Shown here one piece after another: positions 1-10,900 of a stretch of DNA of 64,000 bases. The position numbers were made by a program, and so were the translations under genes. Position 1 is the first letter of the stretch; every line of letters begins with the position of its first letter. Under the pieces are notes generated by a model. It had not been told where the DNA came from. It saw nothing but the letters and a program-made list of their open reading frames with translations, and did no database searches. Source of the DNA: Litoditis marina. Its lineage: Eukaryota; Nematoda; Chromadorea; Rhabditida; Rhabditidae. The stretch covers positions 23,604,559 through 23,668,558 of the forward strand of contig OZ038435.1 in the NCBI GenBank assembly GCA_964036275.1, in the 5' to 3' direction.

Positions 1-623
1 TGATCGCACCAAACTCTAGCTAGAACAGATGTAAACACATCGACAGAACAAACGCCACGCGTTACCCAGCGGGATTGTTTTCTTCCCCCTACCAATTTTG
101 TTTTAAGGTGGGGTAGTTTTTGTTTCTATTTAAATGTAATGCAGCATATTGCGTTGCTCAGTGAAACCCACATCTTTTTTCTGTTTCTTTTCCTTGAACA
201 CGGGGGGTGGCCCAGCCCCACTTCTTCTCACGGTAGCTAGGGAAGTATCATCATTGGAGCTTGAATCGTGTACCGCACTCTGGAAGTATTACATCTCGAT
301 TATCACACACTAGTGTTATAATTTTCTTCAAACACTTTGATACAAATATTTGAATATAAAGTGTCGAATGGATTCTATAAAACAGTATACTGTAATTTTA
401 TATTTTTTTTTCAAATTTGGCGCAATTACGCGAAAATGCGCAACGGTGATTACGTACATGACGCAAACTAGCCGGCGCGGATCAAAACGTGGGGGCCCAA
501 CAATGGAGTGATTTGTGCCAGCTACTCAAGCGCGGCATAACTTCTAGGGACACTGCAAAAAAAGGGAAAAATATGAAGAGCGATTATTTTAAAGTAACGA
601 TGCTACAAAAAGGGGAAAATATG
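1..623. other. AT-rich flank downstream of the FKBP-like gene
   Basis: No exon was recognised here on either strand. The stretch is AT-rich with scattered homopolymer runs. It lies immediately 3' of the minus-strand FKBP-like gene, so its right-hand part probably contains that gene's 3' UTR. I could not place a convincing polyadenylation signal. Confidence 0.5.
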
Positions 624-3600
624 TTACTCGGAAGGAGACGTAGTTGACAGACTCTCGGATGTGACAGGAGTGGCAGGCGCCGGTGTCTACATGCATGGAA
701 ATTAGGGTTAGTCCCTGGTTCATACTTTTTGCGTCGGGTATTACGCCGCATTCCCAGTGTATAAAAATATTGTATCAATACGCATGACATGCGTTGTTTC
801 ACGTCAACGTAGAGCACCCGTCTGGAATGTTTGACCTGGACCTTAGGCAACATATTAATTCGAAGTGCTACGACATGACGATCAGCTCTCAGCTGTTGAA
901 ACCAATCTATACTATTTTGATTTTACGAGGAATATCCAAGATTTTGAAAGATTACATAAGATCGGGCGGTATACAGTTTTAGTACAACATTACCTAGTCA
1001 ACTTCACTTCTTACAAAAACCAGTAAGATTTGAGTATTCACATTGTGATTGGACCATTTATGGATAAAATTGAGATTCAAATGTATCACCTTGCTGAACT
1101 TGGTAAGAAGCAAAGCAACTCAAACTCAACCATACACTCACAACGCCTCGAATTAGCCGGTGGGTCTCGGACCTTTCTGCCAGAAAAGGGGGGTCCCAGT
1201 AGTTTTCAATTTTGAAATTTCAATAAAACTTTCATTTCATGTGTTTTTAATCCGATGCGAGAGGATCAAAAAGGTCAGGGGGGTCCCGGTTTTTTGGAAT
1301 GAGTCCAGTCTGTTGTGAGTGTATGAACTCAACTTCCGATTAAAATACGAGAAACTTAATTAGTTATTGCAAAATTCATGAGATTTACGTTTTACCACTA
1401 TCAGCCAGATAGGAGCCATTTTCTTTTCATTATGGTGGCTACTCAGACAACTTTGACTCTATATACTTTTAATGATGGCAAATGGTCACATTATCCTTTT
1501 CCTTTCATCTTCTATTTCATGTTAGCGTGTGACGCGAGCAGTTAGATCATTAAAGGCCACGCTTACCTTAGACAAGTCAGAAGCTTGTGCGACCCGAACT
1601 GCCCTTGAATCTCCCTCCTGGTCTTGGTTGTTCGCAGACTTCGGACCAATGGGATTAGTCGAGCGAGAGGATGAAGTCGAAGAAGTGAACAAGGGGCCCA
1701 CCTAAGAGACAGTACTATATTTTAATGTGTACGTAACGTACGCAAGTTCACAGCTTTCATAGAAATATTAAAATATAATAAATCTTATAAAAAAAATTCA
1801 ATAAAACAAAACCCAAGACGGCAAAGAGCGAAGAAACTACATAAACTAGATGGTACGTAAATGGTTTTTGTAACAGTTTTGATCTCTGAATCCACATACC
1901 GCATTGTTAGTAGACCCATTCAATTGATGCATGAATACAGTTACTTTATCATCATACCAACCTTGGAAACGTTTCTTTATCACCTAATATTCAAGTCAAT
2001 ACCATTACCATACCTTAAGTTTATTGCCTCCATGAGCCAGTTCGTTAGCAGATGTAGACGGCACATTCACACTATCGGCAGCGACCTCCTTGTTCTCATG
2101 ATAAGCTGTACTCGAATCCACTCCTTGTTGCACAAAATCAAAAACTTCGCCGTTAGGGCGTCTAAACAACCAAACACATATCACGTATACATTGATGCAT
2201 AAATAAAAATTGCAAAATGAGTAAATGAGAAATGGAATTACTCCTGTATTGATCTAGCATCATACTAATCAGATGTTTTGACGTTTAGAATGGAAATCTC
2301 ATAATTTACACCACCTTTCATTGATATAAACAAATAGTCAGGTTTAGGAAAGATAGATTTGCCTTCTTGGCAGCTTTTCCAGTTCCCACGCTTTTGGTGT
2401 ACAAATACAAGCCCAGGCTCAAATACATTCACATATTCACAAACCTGATTTGAACTAGTTCAAGATCAATATAGAACGTGGTACTCCGTTTACTATGAGC
2501 TTCTTTGCGAATAATGGCGGTCACCCGTCGTTCTCCCAAAGACATCTAAACAAAATGACGTAATTACGCCACACCTACCACCCACCAGATAGTCTCACGA
2601 TTTTCTCGATGCTTGAACGGCAAACCCATTTCGCTTTCGGGGCCTGTCTTGATGGCTACACGATCTAACTAGCGTAATTATCCAAAGTGTGTTTCTGATA
2701 TGTGTGCAAGAAGATCTGGATGATTCAATTGAAAAACTGATAGGGATTATTGAATTAAAAGTGAAATCAAGGCTCAAAGACTGACATCCGGTTTTCGAAG
2801 AAAAACTGGTGAATGAATGAATCATCCAAGAGAGTCGCTAGTCTTCCTACGTTTGGTTGAAAACAACTGACAGTGGTCACCAGTCGACTGAGAATTTCGT
2901 CCACATCGTCGGCACCAACCATAAAAGTGAACGGCTCATTTAGAGAGCGCGACAGATCTCCCTGTAATTTACAAATGTTTAAGACCAGACATGCATTGGG
3001 ATCCTCCAATAGCCAAAAAGATACCGAAACCGCAAATAAGCTGCTTTTCAATCAAACTATCAGAAATTTAACAAGTTCTCATCAAAACCACAGTATTTCG
3101 ATCAATTGCAGTTGAAAAATTAATTCTCGAGAAACCTGGTAGAACTGACCCAAATTTGACGAAATGCAAATAAAAAATTAGAAAACCTAAAAGTGCAATT
3201 CGTGGAGAAGGGAACAACATGTACTAACCACGAAAAACTCGAATGATTCCGAATAGCTACATTTCACTGTGTCTCCCGAGCGAGGGGCATTCACACCTGA
3301 AAACAAATATAATACTAGTTCAAGATAAAAAGTAAGCATAATTTATGATCCCTGCTAGCCAGAAGTTTTGCGTATTTAAATGGAAACACTAGCTGCTTTT
3401 TCATAGAATATGTCCGCCCAATGTCCGAGGCGAAGAAATATTGAGAATGTGCAGAGATAAAAATCTGTGGAAAGCGATAAAGGAACACCATATTGCAACA
3501 ATATGACGTGAATGAATAAATCTTGAATCTTGAATCTTGAGTCACACATGATCTGTTTAGCCCCAGCACCATTTTGAGTTTTCAAAGAATAACTTGAATA

Positions 3601-3781
3601 TAAGGTGAGAAGAGGAATAACATTACCATCTCCTTTTCGCACAACTTGACGAGAGAATCGAGGAACAGGTGAATTGAGATTAACTATATGCATCGTCCAG
3701 TGCCGCCTCTTCGAAGAATATTCACTGTTCTATAAACTTCCGGGTGCGATCAACGGACAATCAATACTGTGAATTGCACAT
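624..3781 (-). CDS. Small divergent FKBP-type peptidyl-prolyl isomerase-like protein (8-exon model, 238 aa)
   Basis: Exons in transcript order are 3768-3781 (tentative first exon), 3627-3724, 3229-3296, 2872-2961, 2445-2545, 2014-2161, 1567-1701 and 624-686. All junctions are GT/AG with matching phases, and the total of 717 nt closes in frame. Translated pieces resemble an FKBP fold in order: KGDGVNAPRSGDTVKCSYS (compare the FKBP strand with GDG..P..GD.V...Y), NEPFTFMVG (compare PF.F.LG), then SLGERRV and STTFYIDLELVQI (compare the terminal strand .S...F.VEL). The AYG loop and several active-site residues of canonical FKBPs are not visible, so catalytic activity is doubtful. The C-terminal ~110 residues are Ser/Thr/Asn-rich and look disordered. 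The FKBP assignment is inference from motif order; the exon chain itself is stronger. The least certain parts are the 14-nt first exon and the 326-base intron at 2546-2871, whose donor is GTCAGT. Confidence 0.6.
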
Positions 3782-3880
3782 TATAGAATAAGCCTGTAAC
3801 AGAGCATATACACTTTTTTCCCGTCGATTTTTTCTTGAATCGCAGGCCAGATCTACCAATTTGGAAAGTCACATGATAAT

Positions 3881-4094
3881 GCAGGTTGCATGCAACCAAA
3901 ATTCAACCGGGTTGCATCTGTTAAAAAAATTCGGTTGGTTTACAAATGCAACCGGCTTGCTTATCAGTTGCTTTTCAAATGCAACCAAACACTCAATTTT
4001 TGGACATTTTCATGTTTTAATGCAATTTGGTTGCATTTGAAAAGCAAATAGTGTTTACACATGCAACCCGGTTGCGTTTTAATTGCATGCAACA
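3881..4094. repeat. GGTTGCAT foldback element, copy 1
   Basis: The element consists of repeated forward and reverse units of GGTTGCAT / ATGCAACC separated by AT-rich spacers such as CACTCAATTTTTGG. It begins and ends with the palindrome TGCATGCA(A). Related copies lie at 7229-7361 and 13130-13341. It carries no coding capacity. Confidence 0.75.
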
Positions 4095-5047
4095 TGATAA
4101 TAATAATAATAATAACATTTCATATTATCGTTATCAGAAGTTATTCAGCCTGTTACCATTGAGCATTAAGGTTGGCGGTGGAAACAGTTATGCGACTGTT
4201 TTCAGTAAAACAGCAGAATTAGAGTTCAAGACATTCGTGTGAGTTGAAAGCTGAGCAAAGTCGGCTGACCGGTCGCACCTACTCGCGATCGCTGAGCCCA
4301 AACCGCTGTGGCACGGTAGGGTCGGATGTACGTGATACACGGCTAAAATTTCGAGCGCGGCGGGAACTTGGAAAATATTGAAAAACACATCACAAATTTC
4401 GAGCATTGAAAGTTGAAATATGGTATTTCGGGTATTTACACAAACGTCGACTCCAAATATCATCCAATAGTACTCTCATTTTCAATGTTGGTAAGACCCT
4501 TTGTCTTTAAGGTACTGCAAGGTTTTGTACAACTCAACTTTCACAGGAACATAGTTTCGTCGTCATATTCAGAGTTCTCATTTAATCAGACATAGGTAGT
4601 TTGCGCTTCCAGCGAAATCTGGGAAAAAAATTACCATGCATTCTCTGCGCTAAATCGGAGAAAAATTCGGGGTATAACCGCGATATTTCCGGTCAATTAC
4701 TCGGGAAAATCCCGGAAATAAGTGTCGGGGAGAAAACGAGGAAAATTCTGAGAAAAATCAGAGAAAATCTTCGGAAACACCACGTTCGTCAGAACGATCT
4801 TCTGTTTTCTATGAATTGTGTAGTCCGTACATAGAGTTTTACAAAAAACCATAGCAGTACTTCTGTATTCCGTTGAGTTTTCAGTTTTATCAAATGATAT
4901 TTCAAACTCTGAACGTGAAAAAAATAAAACGAGAGAGAGAGAGAGAGAGAGAGCAAGGCATGATAATACAGACGGTGAGCATCTCGTCTCCGCCTCTCCA
5001 ATTTGTACTCGCATTGTTTAGGTGTTGGCTGTGCCTAAACCTAAATA

Positions 5048-5420
5048 AATTAGTAAAAAGTGGGGGAACCAACAAATGTGTGAGTTGTGTTTGGTTCGAC
5101 CTCGATATCAGCAAAAAGTGAACGATACGAATTGCTGTGATACTGTAGGAGAAGTATTCTGCAAAAATAGAACAATACAAATGTTGCACAATGGTTCACG
5201 AAGCCCGCATGATATTTCAGAAATTGCCGAAGGGTATTTCATGTGTGCTTTGACGACATGCGTGCGTTGTGAACCATTGTGCAACATTTGTATTGTTCTA
5301 TTTTTGCAGAATACTTCTCCTACAGTATCACAGCAATTCGTATCGTTCACTTTTTGCTGATATCGAGGTCGAACCAAACACAACTCACACATTTGTTGGT
5401 TCCCCCACTTTTTACTAATT
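5048..5420. repeat. Near-perfect inverted repeat: 152-bp arms, 69-bp centre (MITE-like hairpin)
   Basis: Arm 5048-5199 is the reverse complement of arm 5269-5420. The two arms are identical wherever I compared them, and open frames read from opposite strands give the same peptide. The ends read AATTAGTAAAAAG and CTTTTTACTAATT. No transposase is present, so this is either a non-autonomous hairpin element or a recent inverted duplication. The absence of arm divergence argues for youth or gene conversion. Confidence 0.9.
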
Positions 5421-6337
5421 GTCCTTTTTTTGCTAGTTGTACTCCTACAACTTCATATGTTACCTATTCGCAGAGTGAATCTTGTGAACTCATTATATTA
5501 TTATGGAAATCTCAGTTTTGTGTGTGCACAAAGCCGAATGCAGACCATAAAATTACTGATGTTGTAATATAACGCAGGTTACTGGCTCTGTCACTATCAA
5601 CAACTGAACAAAAACGCTAAACGTTCCGATTGACATGTACACCGCTTTTAGCGGCGATAAGCGATGGGGATTGGCGCCATTGACAAATCTACAATTAGAG
5701 ACACCAACTCACTTACAATATAGCCATTATTTCCAATACCACATCAAAAACCTTCGTTGAAACTTTTTTTTCATTCCTGCGTCAATTGACACACGCGTCT
5801 GGCGCCAGAACGAAACGAAATTTTCTCGGTTTTCCAGCTACCAGTACACACTACATGTGTCAATTACTGATTGGAGCAATATTCAGACAATTCAATTGTC
5901 AGTTTCGTGTGTTTTTGTTTTGGCGCCATCTGGCGTCTGTTCCGAGCCAGACGATAAAATTCTATTTTGAATTTGTGGATCTTTATTTCACATTGGAATA
6001 TTCAATATCTGTTAACTCGAAACAGTTTGATTGACAATAACTGATATTTTCCCAACTTTGGCGCCAATTGGCGCCAGCGCACAGGGCCAACAGAACTTTT
6101 TTGATTTTCAGATTGAGCATCTTACTTGCCATGTGATAGTTATTTAGTGTACCGAATTTCAGACGATTCCATTGACGCTGTCGTGAGTTTGGGTTTTGGC
6201 GCCATCTGGCGCCTGGTTCGAGCGCCAGAAGAAAAATTTCAGTTCTGGAAAAAGACTTTCACACTTTCCACCAAAGTATTCAATTTCTATTAGTGTTCAA
6301 CATTTTAGTTGATGATAAATAGTGTTTTGCCGTTTTT

Positions 6338-6760
6338 GGCGCCTATTGGCGCCAGCGCCGGGCGCCAATGATGATGTATTCATCTCATATTTGGCGCGAC
6401 GGGCTAACTTTTGCATTATAACTCATGTTTCAAATTTCAGCTAAATCGGTTCGGTAGTTTTTCCAATAGTGTTTTTTGGCGCCTATTGGCGCCCGCGCCC
6501 GGCGCCAATGAGGAGCTATACATCTCATATTTGGCGCGACATGCTAATTTTCGCATTAGAACTCATGTTTCAAATTTCAGCTAAATCGGTTCGATAGTTT
6601 TTCCAATAGTCGTTTTTGGCGCCTATTGGCGCCCGCGCCCGGCGCCAGAGATTACATATACATTTCATACTTGGCGCGACGAGCTAACTTTTGCCATAGA
6701 ATAGATGTTCCAAATTTCAGCCAAATTGGTTCAGTAGTTTTTCCACTACGATGCGGACAG
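6338..6760. repeat. Tandem repeat of about 140 bp (3 units) rich in GGCGCC palindromes
   Basis: Units start at 6338, 6478 and 6618, a spacing of exactly 140 bases. Each opens with GGCGCCTATTGGCGCC followed by a GCGCC cluster, then an AT-rich body containing TTTCAGCTAAATCGGTTC. Degenerate GGCGCC-containing units extend left to about 5800. The third unit runs into a purine-rich G tract near 6773-6796. Confidence 0.85.
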
Positions 6761-7228
6761 AATTCCGTGAGGGACGAGGGAGGAGGGAGGAGGGACGAAT
6801 TACGGCGGAACTTTTCAACAACGACACGAAACCATAACTCAGGCGAAAATATTCCGATTTGGCTGAAATTTTCACACAATGTTCAATTCGTGATTCTCTA
6901 ACGTTCTCTCCTTTTAGTTTTCAAAAAAAGAATATGTTTGAAGATTTTTGGTAATTAAAAGGAAAAAACGAGTCCGCAATGGCCAAACCAAAGACAACTC
7001 ACGCAGAGCGCTTCGCGCTCCGCGCGATGTCATCAACTATCATCCAGTTACCCCGCGTCGCAACTGGTTTTTGCGCGAGACAATCGCTCATATTATTATA
7101 ATATAACTTAAAATAAAACTTCACTTCTACTCCCATTTCTGCCCAAGTTGACCGAATTTAGAATAAAACACAATTTTTCCCTAAGAATGCTGAAATTGCA
7201 GAATTGAAACGATCAGAAAAAAGGGCCA

Positions 7229-7361
7229 ATTACACAAGTTGCATGAAACCAAAACGCAACCAAGGGTTGCCTTCGGTTGCTTTCCAGATGCAACCAAATT
7301 ACATTCAAAACAGTAAAATGTTCAAAAATGGAGTATTTGGTTGCATTTGGGAAGCAACCGA
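7229..7361. repeat. GGTTGCAT foldback element, copy 2
   Basis: Same family as 3881-4094: TTGCATGAAACCAAAACGCAACC at the left and TTTGGTTGCATTTGG with GAAGCAACC at the right. It is shorter and more diverged than the other two copies. Confidence 0.65.
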
Positions 7362-7943
7362 ATTTTCATAACCTAATAATCCCACCACTGATATTGTTCG
7401 ACAGTCAAGTGGGAGCTGCCTATTATTCTAAGAAACTATTGCCACGCGGTATTATGTATTAATTAGTCTAAGCTCGTAATATAGTATTCACAGAGTTTCA
7501 CAGAAGATAAGAAGATAATAGAAAGGACTGAACCTTTTGAAGTTAGAACAGAACAGTAGTACAAGGAATAGGTTTATGCAACCAAACGATGACAATACAA
7601 ACAAAACAGTGAATCAGTCTGTTCAGTCGTCCATTCTTCTTTACACGTTCCAACGTGTCTTCACGTATGCGCACTCTTGTATGCAAATGTCCAAAAGTGC
7701 GAGCAGTTGTTAGCAAACGTTTGGCAGAGCCAAACAGATATGGTAGAATTGAATTTTCGAATTTACTTTGTGCCCTATCAACGATTCAACAATAAACTAT
7801 TTATGATCGGCAAAAATATTAACAACAAACAATAAAGAATGAGCTTGACAGAGGATGTAACAAACAGGAGAGCTAGAAGATCACAATAACAACAACAATA
7901 ATAACAGTGAACGAACATTTGAGGGCAGCCGTTTAATAGACGA

Positions 7944-10900
7944 CTATCGTCTGCCACCACGACCTCCCTTTGAACTTCCGCCCCGAGATGGTTTGCCACG
8001 ACCCCTCGTCTTTTCTTTCTTCTTCTCTGCTCGAAGATCTTTCTTCATACGACTGAAAATGAACAATCAACGAACTACTAGGCAATTTGGATGAAAAACA
8101 ACTGGAAATATAACTCTCGTTTTGATGAAGAAGCTGTTCTACTGGAATATACTCTTATTATCACATAATTAATCTAGAATGAGAGTTGAGAGAGATGATC
8201 GATGTGCGCTTCAGTCATTCTCGAATAAGAAGTGAGTATCCCAATAAAAAACTCACTTGTCTACCAGCTTGTATCGTCCATTAGGTCGCGACATTTTACC
8301 CTTCTTTCCTTTTGTCATTCTCACCATTTCGACCTTCTTTGTCTCCTTTTTACCCGCTTGTGAGTAGATTCTTAAAAAATACAGTAATAATTAATGGTAT
8401 ATGCTGATCAATAAAACGAACTATCACTAATAACTAAGGTGAGATCTACTTCATAGTCCTAGAACTATTTGCAAAATTAAAAACAAAATCATATAGTTAG
8501 GTACTATGAATGACTATTCAGTTACTATTGAGCATGTGAGTTAATCGCTCACTTTTTCATCTCCCGCACTTTCTCTCCGTGTTCCAGATTATCGTTCTCC
8601 AGAACTCCTTCTGCACGTTTTCGGGCTTTGTCCATCCGCTGGCGGACCCTGTAATATTCACAGTTGTTCTACCAACTGGCACAATGAAGGATATATCTGC
8701 TACCTTGACATTGGAAACTATGGAAAAGGGCGATGGGAAGCGAGATAAGACAAACTGGCTGTTATTTCATCAGAACAGCGTTAGAATAAGTTGTGATTAC
8801 CAAAAACCCACTTTCTCTGTTTCCTTGCTTTGGCTTCGGCGACCTTCTTGCATGGCCTGGCATTCAACTCGCGAAGTCGCTCGCGGTATTCCTTCACCTG
8901 CGCCTATAAATCGAACGTTTGAGTATCCTATTAACACACTTCCAATGTTAGAATGAAATACCAAAACATAACAAGTGAGTTGAACAGACTCCCACGCTGA
9001 AAAATCCGCTAAACTAAACTAACTCCATCGTTAGCAAACATCAGCTTTATAAGCAATTAGCAGGCTACGACTCAGACTCAGAAACTTACATATTCAAACA
9101 GCACGCTTCTCTAATTTAAAGATCATATCATTGTCATCTCCAAAAACACGTATGAACTGGTACCTTAGTGACTGGCGGTGTCTTTTTGTAATGTTTCTTC
9201 TCATCCTCCACAAACCAGTCGGGTAGACCCTCGTCATTGTTCGCATACCTAAAACACACCATTCGTGTGAGAATAAACAATCGAAGTAAAAGTAAAGTGT
9301 AGGAATATAACACTTTTAGCTCAATCATTTTTGTTGCCACCCTGACGACCGGTGGAAAGCAGAGAACGATACCGGAACGATGTTAAACATGGTAAGCTGA
9401 TTGTGGACCTTACCTTTAAGCTTTAACAGAACGACTGACATATTGAACAAGAAAACAAGAAAGACAAGATAAGCATACCTGTTCCATCCCCATTCCTCTA
9501 ATTCTCTCGCCGATTTACTCGAGAAGATCAGCTGTTCTCCCATCGCCAACTCCTCAGGGGTCAAACGACGTTTTTTCTGCTCTGTAAATAGTAATGGACC
9601 ATACTTTTCCATCCACATTTGTTCCTGAACAGTGCGAGTTAACAAATGAAGAAATCTCCAAATAAGTTTTGTGATGATCTCAAAATAAAATATGAGCACG
9701 AAGCGGCCAGACATACGTTTGTTGGTACACTAGTTGGTTCTGATGAAATACTACAATTTCATTCAACTATAACGGGTCGAATTAATACAATACAAAAGTA
9801 ACACTGACTGGGTTGCAGATCTTCTCCGAGTATTGTCTTTGTTGCCTCTCGCTTGGTCGCTCTTTTATCATCTGAAAAATACACACCAATTCTAAACATT
9901 TCAGAACTTAGCTATCCAGTCTGTTTCGACCAGAAATTCAGTTTCTTTTAGAATGTGGCTAAACGTTCACTCGAGAGAGAGAAAAAAACATGGAAAAAAT
10001 CATATTTCTCAAACACTTGTGTGAATAATTCCGTTCGATGTGATGCCAATGTTTCTATTTCATGGAATAAGAGCGTGCCACTATCGAAGGAACCAGAAGC
10101 ATACAATAAGTACCAACCATCTTCCACTTCTTCTTCCTCCCAGTCCATTTCAGCCGAGAACTTGCTCTGCTTCTTTTCGCTCTCCTCATCGGATGAACTC
10201 TCTTCTTCTCCCTCCTCGCTCTCTTCCTCTTCTTTCTCATTCGTCTCGTTGAAACTGTTGGCTTCGTCCTTCCTCTTCTGAACCCTACTCGATCTCCTTT
10301 CTTCATCTCCGAACGAAACTAGAAAGAAAACTATCAAACATACTTGGAGGCCACGTTATTTCCCTTTTCCACGTTCACAGGAGGCGTGATAAACAGTGAT
10401 GAACGAGCGTGATAAACACAAAAAGGTAGAGTATTTTAGAAAAATGAAATATGATGTCAATTTGGATACGAGAAAGTTCATATTTGCATCAAAAAAGAGT
10501 AGATTCCCCATATTGACAGAAATTGTGCCCATTCGTGTATCTATCCATCTATCTATTCAGTCAACTCTTTTGATCTACGAGTATAAGCCAATAAGTGGTA
10601 TCCAAACCTGTATTATCGTGTAGGGGTCCCTTCGCCCTCTTCTTCATATGCTTCTCAATGGCGTTCATCTCATCTTCATCGTCATCATCAGACACCAAAC
10701 CAGCGATTTCATCCTGAAACGAATGAATCCTGAATACCAAGCAGTTGTTATCGCAATGAAGTAATATAAAATATGAGCCCAATTCGACGACTGGGGAAAA
10801 GGAGTAAACTATCCAAAACAACAATCAAACACTAGAAAATTTTATGCCATAAACACTCCTCGGACGTTAAAAGATATAACAACAGGAAAGTGTAGTTCAC

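Larger units (their letters stand above)
3782..7943. other. Repeat-rich intergenic region without recognised genes
   Basis: No exon chain was found on either strand. The stretch holds a foldback element of GGTTGCAT units (3881-4094), a GC-rich block near 4260-4375, a near-perfect 152-bp inverted repeat (5048-5420), a GGCGCC-rich tandem array (6338 onward) and a G-rich purine tract near 6773-6796. Short open frames here have neither homology nor splice context. Confidence 0.7.

Noticed and set aside
2290..2440. Open minus-strand stretch (VCEYVNVFEPGLVFVHQKRG) in the FKBP-like gene region
   Set aside because: It starts at a plausible acceptor but has no in-phase donor to the next exon. The neighbouring exon 2445-2545 joins 2161 in phase across it, so it is treated as intron.
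5076..5392. Two 94-codon frames with nearly the same peptide on opposite strands
   Set aside because: They are mirror translations of the inverted-repeat arms and not independent genes.
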